Below, piece after piece: positions 1 to 6,947 of a stretch of DNA of 64,000 nucleotides; position 1 is the stretch's first letter, and each line of letters opens with the position of its first letter. The notes under the pieces were generated by a model, which worked only from the letters and a program-made list of their open reading frames with translations, made no database searches and had not been told where the DNA came from. The position numbers and the translations under genes are program-made. The stretch is from DATKDP01 sp035546335 (lineage in GTDB: Bacteria; Acidobacteriota; Thermoanaerobaculia; Gp7-AA8), in the NCBI GenBank assembly GCA_035546335.1, contig DATKDP010000101.1:1-64000 (forward strand), given 5' to 3'.

Positions 1-166
1 CCCGGTAGACCTCCCCCATCCCGCCCCGGCCGAGAAGAGCGATGATGCGATAGCGTTCGGCCAGAATGTCACCCGGGGAGAACCGCTCCCCCGGTTTCGG
101 GCTCGAGCTCGGATCCCTGGCGACCGTCTCGTCCGATCCGAACGGCTTCGGGGTCTCGTCCGGCAT
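1..166 (-). CDS. Serine/threonine protein kinase, N-terminal fragment (cut by window edge)
   Basis: Read on the minus strand from an ATG at 166, the frame stays open to the window edge (55 residues). After a polar leader of about 30 residues comes FSPGDILAERYRIIALLGRG followed by GMGEVYR. This is the start of a Hanks-type kinase domain: the strand-1 RYRII motif and the glycine-rich ATP loop GRGGMGEVY. The catalytic part lies outside the window. No clear Shine-Dalgarno sequence precedes the ATG, so the exact start is uncertain. Such kinases are usually membrane-anchored sensor kinases in Acidobacteriota and Myxococcota. The family call is firm; nothing can be said of its substrate. Confidence 0.85.
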   Translation of the reverse strand, partial: MPDETPKPFGSDETVARDPSSSPKPGERFSPGDILAERYRIIALLGRGGMGEVYR

Positions 167-269
167 CCAGCGATGATAAACGAAGATCCGGCTGGGCCAG
201 AAAACGGACGGCTTCGGCTCCCGTCTTGCGGCGCGCCTCTAAACTACCTCCGTGACCTTCCCCGAGCTC

Positions 270-299
270 ATCGCCAAATGCTTCGCCCCTACGAGAATG
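270..299 (+). repeat. Repeat family C, partial copy; only feature of the 167-435 gap
   Basis: The stretch AAATGCTTCGCCCCTACGAG matches the 3' part of family C units near 28.1 and 28.4 kb, and the following bases GACGGTTGCGCGAGAC resemble the family's tail. The remaining gap between the kinase start (166) and the next gene (436) shows no credible coding sequence. It should hold divergent promoters for both genes, but no convincing -35/-10 pair is visible. Confidence 0.6.
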
Positions 300-435
300 T
301 GACGGTTGCGCGAGACACGTGCCCCCCGGCACGCAACCGCGGGCCATCGACTGCAACACATCGGTTACATCCGGGCGACCGCGCGCGGTGCTCGTGTACC
401 ATCGTGGGCTCGATGAACATCGAAGGAGACCGAAC

Positions 436-969
436 ATGAAGAAATCGAAGCTCGCAGTCACATTGATGCTCGTGGCGCTCGTCGCCGTCCCTGTCGCGCT
501 CGCGCAGGACAAAAAGCCGCTCAGCCCGCCCGCAACGGCGGAAACCTCGATCGGCGCTGCGAAACTGCGCGTCGACTACAGCGCACCCTCGATGCGAGGG
601 CGGACGATCATGGGAGAGCTCGTCCCGTTCGACAAGGTCTGGCGGACCGGTGCGAACGCTGCGACGACCTTTACCACCGAAGCGAACCTCAAGCTCGGCG
701 ATCTGGTCGTTCCGAAGGGGACCTACACGCTCTTCACCGTTCCCGGCAAGGAGAGCTGGAAGCTCGTGGTCAACAAGCAGAACGGCCAGTGGGGAACGCG
801 GTATGACGAGGCGCAGGATCTCGGACGCGTGCCGATGAGCGTGCGCAAGCTCGGCGAGCCTGTCGAGACATTCCTCATCGTGATCGAGCCGAAGGGACAG
901 AACGCCGGGGTGCTCAAGCTCACGTGGGAGACGACCGAGGTGAGCGTTCCCATTTCGGTGCAGCCATAG
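436..969 (+). CDS. DUF2911 domain secreted protein
   Basis: 177 residues from the ATG at 436, which follows GAAGGAGA with good spacing; longer in-frame starts upstream lack a ribosome site and would bury the signal peptide. Residues 1-23 (MKKSKLAVTLMLVALVAVPV...) form a Sec signal peptide ending near ALA. The rest matches the DUF2911 family: SMRGRTIMG, the WRTGANAAT motif and the YTLFTVPG strand are characteristic. Family members are small beta-rich periplasmic or secreted proteins of unknown role, common in Bacteroidota and Acidobacteriota. It appears to be a single-gene unit followed by repeat-filled DNA. Family assignment is firm, function unknown. Confidence 0.9.
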   Translation: MKKSKLAVTLMLVALVAVPVALAQDKKPLSPPATAETSIGAAKLRVDYSAPSMRGRTIMGELVPFDKVWRTGANAATTFTTEANLKLGDLVVPKGTYTLFTVPGKESWKLVVNKQNGQWGTRYDEAQDLGRVPMSVRKLGEPVETFLIVIEPKGQNAGVLKLTWETTEVSVPISVQP

Positions 970-1054
970 ACTTCGTATCCGAGGCCGGACCGATGGATCT
1001 GCGGTCGCAGATCGTTGGCGATCGCAGATCCTTCGATCCCAGGTCCACCACCAG

Positions 1055-1123
1055 GGGGCGGGCGCGGGACGCCCGCTCTCCCAGCGTGGGTAAAACAGGC
1101 GGGCGCGGGACGCCCGCTCTCCC
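1055..1123 (+). repeat. Repeat family B, two tandem copies
   Basis: Two near-identical GC-rich units (1055-1082 and 1098-1123) share the core GCGGGCGCGGGACGCCCGC, a palindrome with a 7-bp stem and 5-base loop, each followed by TCTCCC. The same unit recurs, reverse-complemented, at 14429, 28025 and 28300. They lie between the DUF2911 gene and the amidohydrolase. The DNA just upstream (990-1034) also carries a GATCTGCG...CGCAGATCC inverted pair like the core of family A. Confidence 0.8.
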
Positions 1124-1140
1124 ATGAGCAGAACACCACG

Positions 1141-2238
1141 ATGATGCGGCGCCGCGACCTCTCGCTTTTCCTTCTACTCCTGACCGCCTTCGCCGCCGGA
1201 GCCGGCGGTCAGGAGATGTCGTTCGAGGAGTACGAGCCGAAATCGACTCTCGTCGTTCCTCAGCATGAGGTTCAGCGCGCGAAGTATCCATTCATCGACG
1301 TGCACAGTCACCAGCGACGGACGATGTCGCCGGAACAGGTGCGCGCGCTGGTGGCGGACATGGACCGGCTCAACATGGCGGTCATGGTGAATCTCAGCGG
1401 CGGTAGCGGGGACGATCTGCGGGCGGGCCATGCGGCACTGAAAGGTGCGTTTCCGTCGCGATTCGTGATCTTCGCGAACGCCGACCTGACGAAGATCGAC
1501 GAGCCCGGCTTCGGTGAGAGGGCGGCGCAGCAGTTGGAGAACGATGTCCGCGCGGGCGCCCGGGGGTTGAAGATCTTCAAGAATCTCGGGATGTTTCTCC
1601 GCGACGCGACCGGCACGCGTGTGCCGGCGAACGACCCACGGCTCGATCCCATCTGGCAGAAGTGTGCCGAGCTCGGGATTCCGGTCTTGATTCACACCGG
1701 GGAGCCCGCTCCGTTCTGGGAGGCGCACGACCGCTTCAACGAGCGCTGGCTCGAACTGAAGGAGTTTCCCAACAGAAAGCGGGCGACTCCGGAGTTCGCT
1801 TCGTTCGAGCAGACGATGGGGGAGATGTTCGACCTCTTCCGCAGACATCCGAAGACGACGTTCATCGCCGCGCACCTCGCCTGGCTGGGCAACGATCTCG
1901 GGCGCCTCGGCAGACTTCTCGACGAGCTGCCCAACGTTTACACGGAGATCGGCGCGGTGCTGGCGGAACTGGGGCGGCAGCCGCGTGCCGCGCGCGCGTT
2001 CATGATCCGATATCAGGACCGCGTGCTCTTCGGAAAGGATACGTGGTCGGCAGCCGAGTATCCGGTCTACTTCCGAACGCTGGAGACGGCGGACGAGTAT
2101 TTCGATTACTACCGGAAGCGCCACGCGTTCTGGAAGCTCTATGGTCTCGAGCTGCCGGACGAGGTACTGAAGAAGATTTACTACAGGAATGCTCTGCGCA
2201 TCATCCCCGGAATCGACGCTTCGTCATTCCCGAAGTGA
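1141..2238 (+). CDS. Amidohydrolase family protein (amidohydrolase_2-like), exported
   Basis: 365 residues if started at ATG 1141; ATG 1144 is equally possible, and neither has a strong ribosome site. A longer frame begins upstream inside repeat B and is unlikely. Residues about 5-24 are a hydrophobic signal segment. The fold is a metal-dependent TIM barrel: the HxH motif FIDVHSHQ (H55, H57), a later IHTGEP, AAHLAWLGND and the final FGKDTW supply the expected metal and catalytic His/Asp residues. This pattern fits the amidohydrolase_2 group (decarboxylase or lactonase-like). Substrate unknown. It converges on the desaturase gene downstream. Confidence 0.85.
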   Translation: MMRRRDLSLFLLLLTAFAAGAGGQEMSFEEYEPKSTLVVPQHEVQRAKYPFIDVHSHQRRTMSPEQVRALVADMDRLNMAVMVNLSGGSGDDLRAGHAALKGAFPSRFVIFANADLTKIDEPGFGERAAQQLENDVRAGARGLKIFKNLGMFLRDATGTRVPANDPRLDPIWQKCAELGIPVLIHTGEPAPFWEAHDRFNERWLELKEFPNRKRATPEFASFEQTMGEMFDLFRRHPKTTFIAAHLAWLGNDLGRLGRLLDELPNVYTEIGAVLAELGRQPRAARAFMIRYQDRVLFGKDTWSAAEYPVYFRTLETADEYFDYYRKRHAFWKLYGLELPDEVLKKIYYRNALRIIPGIDASSFPK

Positions 2239-2265
2239 GATTGGATTGCTGGGCGAGCAACTAGG

Positions 2266-2328
2266 GGAGAGGTGCCCGAGTGGCCAGCGATGGCGAGGAC
2301 GCCATCGCGATCGGGCGAGGACGCCCGA
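2266..2328 (+). other. tRNA-Ser-like 5' fragment followed by two hairpins with the same loop
   Basis: GGAGAGGTGCCCGAGTGGCC (2266-2285) is identical to the acceptor-plus-D-arm start of a bacterial tRNA-Ser, but the rest does not fold as a tRNA. Immediately after come two hairpins: GCGATGGC/GCCATCGC (2287-2308) and TCGGGC/GCCCGA (2311-2328), both closed by the loop GAGGAC. The block lies between the convergent amidohydrolase and desaturase genes, so it could act as a bidirectional terminator-like structure, though no T-tract follows. Confidence 0.5.
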
Positions 2329-2372
2329 CCCCCACAACCGGGTCCGACCCCCACAACCGCGTCTTCTTGTCT

Positions 2373-3296
2373 TTACAGCCCCTCGGGCTCGGGTTGGCTC
2401 AGCAAGGGGACTGCGACAGGTTCCGCGGCACTGGACGAAGTCGGGCGCTTGACCCTGGTGGCGAGGCCCAGAGCCTCGAGGGTGACGATCGCGTACCAGC
2501 CGAAGTCGATCTGCCACAGCTTCCATCCGAGCCGCGCCGAGGACGGTTTTGCGTGGTGGTTGCCGTGCCAGTTCTCACCCTGAAAGAACTGAAGGAACCC
2601 GAGCCAGACGATGTTCTGTGACGAGTCCTGTCCCGGCTCTCTGTCTTCGCGCATGTGTGCGATGCTGTTGACGAAGCACTGCGCGTGAAGCGAGAAGACG
2701 AGACGCATCGGCCCGAGCCAGAAGAAGGCGGCGAGGCCGAAGAAGAGACCCCCGAAGAGCGAGACGGCGAGCAGGGGGATCTGCATTCTGTTCCAGAATC
2801 GGTACTCCGGCGTATTGAGATCGGGACACCATCGGTTGAGCGGAACCTGTCCCGCCTGCCAGAGCCAGCGGAGATGCGACCACCAGAATCCGCCGATCCA
2901 AGGACTGGAGATGTCCTCTTCGGTCTCGACCTTGGCATGATGCTGCCGGTGATTTGCGGTCCATGTATCGGGCGAGCCGGAGCCGTTGAACATTGCGAAA
3001 AAAATGAGGAAGTGTTTGACAGCAGGGTGCAGCCGCAGCGCGGTGTGGGCGAGCGTCCTGTGGTAGCAGACGGTCACGCCGATTCCTCCGAGCCAGACGA
3101 TCGTGAGGGTGGCGAGGGCGACCTTCCATCCCGGAACGGGGAAGAAGATCACGCCGGCGATGGCCAGCAGGTGAATCGACATCATGTAGGCGAACGTCAC
3201 GCGCTCGCCCTTCGCCGGCTTCCACCAGGGAGCCTTCCAGGGCTCGGGGCCGAGACTCGAAACAATGGGTGCATCTTTCACGCGTTCACGAATCAT
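2373..3296 (-). CDS. Acyl-CoA/fatty acid desaturase (delta-9 type)
   Basis: 307 residues from ATG 3296, chosen because CAGGAG sits 8 bases upstream; the frame is open further upstream without a better start. It carries the three histidine boxes of membrane di-iron desaturases: HRTLAH (79-84), HRQHH (116-120) and HGNHH (244-248), spaced around hydrophobic segments at about 38-75, 92-104 and 173-205. It should introduce a cis double bond into saturated acyl chains at the inner membrane and so tune fluidity. Length and box spacing fit the stearoyl-CoA desaturase-like (DesC/OLE1) family. Transcribed alone, converging on the amidohydrolase. Confidence 0.93.
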   Translation of the reverse strand: MIRERVKDAPIVSSLGPEPWKAPWWKPAKGERVTFAYMMSIHLLAIAGVIFFPVPGWKVALATLTIVWLGGIGVTVCYHRTLAHTALRLHPAVKHFLIFFAMFNGSGSPDTWTANHRQHHAKVETEEDISSPWIGGFWWSHLRWLWQAGQVPLNRWCPDLNTPEYRFWNRMQIPLLAVSLFGGLFFGLAAFFWLGPMRLVFSLHAQCFVNSIAHMREDREPGQDSSQNIVWLGFLQFFQGENWHGNHHAKPSSARLGWKLWQIDFGWYAIVTLEALGLATRVKRPTSSSAAEPVAVPLLSQPEPEGL

Positions 3297-3446
3297 CCGT
3301 TCACTCCTGAACAAAAACGAGTTGATGACAGGTATGACCCTTCGGACGCAGGCCAGTCTTTTACTGCGCAGAAGCGACGATCGGGGGTTTTGGCGTAGCG
3401 GGATGACTGGCGACAGAGAAAACACCGCGTCTCGCCGTTCGATTCC

Positions 3447-4721
3447 TCACCTCGCACCGGCGCAGCCGGCGCCCTCACAGGCGAGCGTCACGAAGAGCTC
3501 CGAGTGGATGCGCCAGTCCCGCGTCGCCTGAAGCGTCGTCTCACTCTTCCACATCGCCATATAGACGCCGCTCATCTCGACGGCTCCTTCGGTCGTCGTC
3601 CACGTTCCCCTCCATGTCCCGTGCTCCGCCGCAACGGGACCCACGGTACTGATCTCGATGGACTCCGGCTCGCGGACATAGCGAATGCCCGAGCTCGACG
3701 CGAAAGCCTCCTCGAGCGCCTTGCGCGCAGCGTCCCTGCCGCGGATGGTCACCCCATTTCCGCGTGTGATGCTGACCTCGTCGGTGAAGTGTTCTGCCGC
3801 GCCCGCAGCATCGTGGGCAGCGATCGCTTCGTTCGAAAAACGACGAGCGTTGCGAATCATCGTCTCGTCGGAGGGAGCAGAGACGAGCGCGATACGATCC
3901 CCGGTGGAGTTGATGACCACCCGAGTGATCGACTGAAGCTCCGGCTCGTCGAAACGATAGACTGCCGTCCACTCGCCTCCCGCTTTCGGATCCCACTCAT
4001 GGAGCGTTCCCCCCGAGGCCATGATCACGGTCCCGCGCGGAGTCCACGCATGATGACCGCTGGTGGCGAAAGGAATGCTCGTGAGTCTCGTCAGGCGGCG
4101 GTCGTTCAGGTCGACCCGGCTGAGCGAGAGTCTCCCGTCGTCGTCCTCGCCTGCGAAGGTGGCGGCACGCTCTCCCGGAACGACGATCGGCGGCGTGATC
4201 GCTCTCGTTGCGAGGTTCAGCGTCTGGCGGCGCTTCGCATCGTGCACGACGATACGACGATTCTCGTCATTGATGAAGAGGACGAAGGATCGCTCGTCGA
4301 ACTGGGCGAAGTAGCCGACGCCGGTCACCTCGATGAGCGGACGTACCGGAGCTCCATCCATTCGATGAAGCCACACCCGACCCTCGCGCACCAGAGCCAC
4401 GGTCGAGTCCTTCGCACCGGGAGTCGGGCTGAATCCAACAGCCCGCTCGATCGACGTCGTCTTTCCGCTCGGGAGATGGTAGCGAACGGCATGCGGTACG
4501 GCACCGACTCCGGCGGCATAGATCAGCGTCGCCCGATCGGCGAGAAACGCCGGCTGGCTGTCATAACCCGGACGATTCGAGATGTTGACCGGGTCGGTGA
4601 CGACGAAGCGGCCGCCGTCGAGGTCGAGCGAGGCGACGAACACCTCCAGGTCGGGTCGCGGAAGGGCCATGACCGGCGCGGCGGACAGGAAGCTCATCAC
4701 CAATGCGAAGCGGAGTTTCAT
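3447..4721 (-). CDS. Secreted beta-propeller protein with C-terminal SnoaL/DUF4440-like domain
   Basis: 424 residues from ATG 4721 (MKLRFALVMSFLSAAPVMA signal peptide); ATG 4733 is four codons longer and equally possible. After the signal, residues to about 300 contain repeated blade-like strands with TolB/WD40-like character (PAFLADRATLIYAAG, GRVWLHRMDG, AWTPRGTVIMASGG). Residues from about 310 (NEAIAAHDAAGAAEHFTDEV ... IRGRDAARKALEEAF ... GTWRGTW) look like a SnoaL/DUF4440 NTF2-fold domain with the usual wound helix and ring-strand pattern. Such a fusion is uncommon. No enzymatic motif is evident. Probably periplasmic; function unknown. Confidence 0.7.
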   Translation of the reverse strand: MKLRFALVMSFLSAAPVMALPRPDLEVFVASLDLDGGRFVVTDPVNISNRPGYDSQPAFLADRATLIYAAGVGAVPHAVRYHLPSGKTTSIERAVGFSPTPGAKDSTVALVREGRVWLHRMDGAPVRPLIEVTGVGYFAQFDERSFVLFINDENRRIVVHDAKRRQTLNLATRAITPPIVVPGERAATFAGEDDDGRLSLSRVDLNDRRLTRLTSIPFATSGHHAWTPRGTVIMASGGTLHEWDPKAGGEWTAVYRFDEPELQSITRVVINSTGDRIALVSAPSDETMIRNARRFSNEAIAAHDAAGAAEHFTDEVSITRGNGVTIRGRDAARKALEEAFASSSGIRYVREPESIEISTVGPVAAEHGTWRGTWTTTEGAVEMSGVYMAMWKSETTLQATRDWRIHSELFVTLACEGAGCAGAR

Positions 4722-4850
4722 GCCGAACGGCATTCTAGTACGAGAATCGGAGGGACCTCCGCGAAGTTGCGTGGCGCAGCCCTCGTGTCTGACCGTCATC
4801 CTGAGCCTTTTCACAGCGCGCGCGCTGAACCTGAGAGTAATGACAACCCC

Positions 4851-4966
4851 CGTCATCCTGAGCGAGGCGGTTGGGTGGCCGTGAGCGAAGGATCTGCGAT
4901 CGGCAACTGTCTAAGAACGCAGATCCTTCACTCACACCCGCACCCCACCCTCGTTCAGGATGACGG
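4851..4966. repeat. Repeat family A, copy 1 (MITE-like); fills the 4734-5089 gap
   Basis: The element starts CGTCATCCTGAGCGAGG and ends with near-complementary CCTCGTTCAGGATGACG, with an inner inverted pair GATCTGCG ... CGCAGATCC. Full copies lie at 17235 and 20279, truncated or deleted ones at 30211 and 52017. Flanking DNA holds shorter pieces of the same termini (about 4793-4845 and 4970-5028). The gap lies between the divergent propeller and MBL-rhodanese genes and shows no coding sequence. No transposase is encoded, so it would need a trans-acting enzyme if mobile. Confidence 0.85.
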
Positions 4967-5089
4967 CACGGCCAGTGTCATTGGAAGCGAGGTGGAAGGG
5001 AGGGCCCCCGCCCTCGCTCAGGATGACGTCCCTCGCCGATGCCGAGTTGATATCGCCCGGCGCCTGATGCATGCTTGCCGAACTTCTCC

Positions 5090-6472
5090 ATGCATTTTCA
5101 CCAGTTCTACCTCGGATGTCTTGCACACGCGTCCTACCTGATCGGCTCCGATGGCGAAGCTGCCGTCATCGATCCGCAGCGCGACGTCGATCAATATATC
5201 GAGTACGCGGAACGGCACGGACTGGCGATCCGCTGGGTGATCGAGACCCACCTTCATGCCGATTTCGTCAGCGGCCATCGCGAGCTCGCCGAGCGGACCG
5301 GCGCGGAGATCGCTTTCGGTGCGCGGGCGGACGCGCAGTTTCCCCACCGCGCCGTACATGATGGCGACGTCCTTCGCGTCGGAAGCATCGAGCTCCGGGC
5401 ACTCGAAACGCCCGGGCATACGCCCGAGAGCGTCTCCTGGCTGATCATCGACTCCGCGGTCTCCTCCGACGTCCTGAAGGTCCTGACCGGCGACACGCTC
5501 TTCATCGGCGACGTCGGTCGCCCCGATCTCGCAGGCTCGCGCGGCTACACCCCGGAGATGATGGCGGGGATGTTGTACGACTCGCTTCACCGGAAACTCC
5601 TCACGCTTCCTGACTCGGTGGAAGTCTATCCGGCCCACGGTGCGGGCTCGGCCTGCGGCCGGAACATCTCGAAAGAGACGTCATCGACCATCGGCGAGCA
5701 GAGGAGAATGAACTACGCCCTGCAACCGATGCCGCGCGAGGAATTCATCCGGATGATGACCAGCGATCTGCCGGAGGCCCCCTCGTACTTTCCGATCGAC
5801 GCGGAGATCAATCGTCGCGGAGCCGGCGCGCTCGGCGATCTGCAGGCTGCACCGCTCTCTCCCGCAGATGCCGGCAGGCTCGCACGAGAGGGGGCGACGC
5901 TGCTCGATGTGCGCGACGGAGCCGCGTTCGGTACGGGGCATGTTCCGGGATCGACGAACATCGGATTGCGCGGGCAGTTCGCGTCGTGGGCCGGGAGTCT
6001 TCTCGATCCGGCGACGGCGATCGTGATCATCGCCGAGGGCGCTCAGGATGTCGAAGAGGCGGTGATCCGGCTCGCGCGCGTCGGCTTCGAGAACGTTGCA
6101 GGGTATCTCGAGGGAGGAATCGCATCGTGGCACGAGGCGGGACTTCCTCTGGCGACGCTGGCGCAGATCGACGTCGGCGAGCTGAAGGAGCGGCTCCGCG
6201 AACGCGATGGCCGGCTCCAGATCATCGACGTCCGCAGGCCGGGCGAGTACGCCTCGGGGCATGTCCCCGACGCAACGAATCATCCGCTCGCATCGATCAC
6301 CCGCTCGATCGGCCAGCTCGATGCCGAGCGGGCTGCGGTGGTCGTCTGCGCCAGCGGCTACCGATCGTCGATCGCATCGAGCCTCCTCGAGCGCGAAGGC
6401 TTTCGTGAGCTCTACAACGTCACCGGCGGCACGAATGCCTGGATCAGCTCCGGCTTCGAGACCGAATCGTGA
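5090..6472 (+). CDS. MBL-fold hydrolase with two rhodanese domains (persulfide dioxygenase-like)
   Basis: 460 residues from ATG 5090 (MHFHQFYLGCLAHASYLIG, the usual family start; a TTG at 5075 is possible). The N-terminal metallo-beta-lactamase domain has THLHADFVSGH (H54, H56, D58, H63), then GHTPES, GDTLFIGDVGRPDL and VYPAHG, the ligand set of glyoxalase II/ETHE1-like proteins. Two rhodanese domains follow. The second has the catalytic Cys420 in VVVCASGYRS; the first has IVIIAEGAQD at that place and so lacks the cysteine. Likely role: oxidation or transfer of glutathione- or protein-bound sulfane sulfur. Stands alone on the plus strand. Confidence 0.9.
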   Translation: MHFHQFYLGCLAHASYLIGSDGEAAVIDPQRDVDQYIEYAERHGLAIRWVIETHLHADFVSGHRELAERTGAEIAFGARADAQFPHRAVHDGDVLRVGSIELRALETPGHTPESVSWLIIDSAVSSDVLKVLTGDTLFIGDVGRPDLAGSRGYTPEMMAGMLYDSLHRKLLTLPDSVEVYPAHGAGSACGRNISKETSSTIGEQRRMNYALQPMPREEFIRMMTSDLPEAPSYFPIDAEINRRGAGALGDLQAAPLSPADAGRLAREGATLLDVRDGAAFGTGHVPGSTNIGLRGQFASWAGSLLDPATAIVIIAEGAQDVEEAVIRLARVGFENVAGYLEGGIASWHEAGLPLATLAQIDVGELKERLRERDGRLQIIDVRRPGEYASGHVPDATNHPLASITRSIGQLDAERAAVVVCASGYRSSIASSLLEREGFRELYNVTGGTNAWISSGFETES

Positions 6473-6479
6473 TCGAGTT

Positions 6480-6845
6480 TCAGGCTAGTCCTGCCCGCCG
6501 CCTTCGAATCCATCCTCCGAGCAGTGCGGCCGGGGCGACGAGCGTCGCCGTCGCCAACTGAGACCAGACAGCGACCTTTCCCCACTGAGCGATCAGGGTG
6601 CCGAGAGCGGCAGCGCCGATGATGATTGTGATGGCAAGCGAATGCAGCAGGGGGCGGCGCCGCGCGATCGCCGCAGCGACATACCCGGCAAGGGACGAGA
6701 AGCAGATTCCGAGGATCGTGCTGGCGATGAGGAACGGCCAGGGAGGAGGTGCAAAGGGTTCCAGTGCGGGAATCGCGAAGATCAGAACGGCGGCGAGCGC
6801 GAAGACGAGATATCCGGCGAGAATCCCGATGACGCTGCGCAGCAT
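6480..6845 (-). CDS. Small four-helix membrane protein
   Basis: 121 residues from ATG 6845; the longer upstream frame is antisense to the permease gene and is rejected. It is almost entirely hydrophobic, with predicted membrane segments near 4-26, 36-59, 67-85 and 94-112, ending in a basic tail (RRRRAGL). No family motif was recognised. It is divergent from the AI-2E-type permease (start 6948) with about 100 bases between them, and it ends just after the convergent MBL-rhodanese gene. A conserved small membrane protein of unknown function is the most that can be said. Confidence 0.6.
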   Translation of the reverse strand: MLRSVIGILAGYLVFALAAVLIFAIPALEPFAPPPWPFLIASTILGICFSSLAGYVAAAIARRRPLLHSLAITIIIGAAALGTLIAQWGKVAVWSQLATATLVAPAALLGGWIRRRRAGLA

Positions 6846-6947
6846 GATCGTGTCAGAGCGGGATTGCCATTCGACCGCATGGTACCAGAGGGGCGAAGCG
6901 GAATCGGGATGACATCTTGCGGTACACTCATTCAGGAGACATCCCGC

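Noticed and set aside
2266..2360. A functional tRNA-Ser gene
   Set aside because: Only the first 20 bases match; anticodon, variable and T arms and the acceptor complement are missing.
3504..5141. A 545-codon plus-strand frame opposite the propeller gene
   Set aside because: Antisense shadow that runs on through repeat A; no ribosome site or domain.
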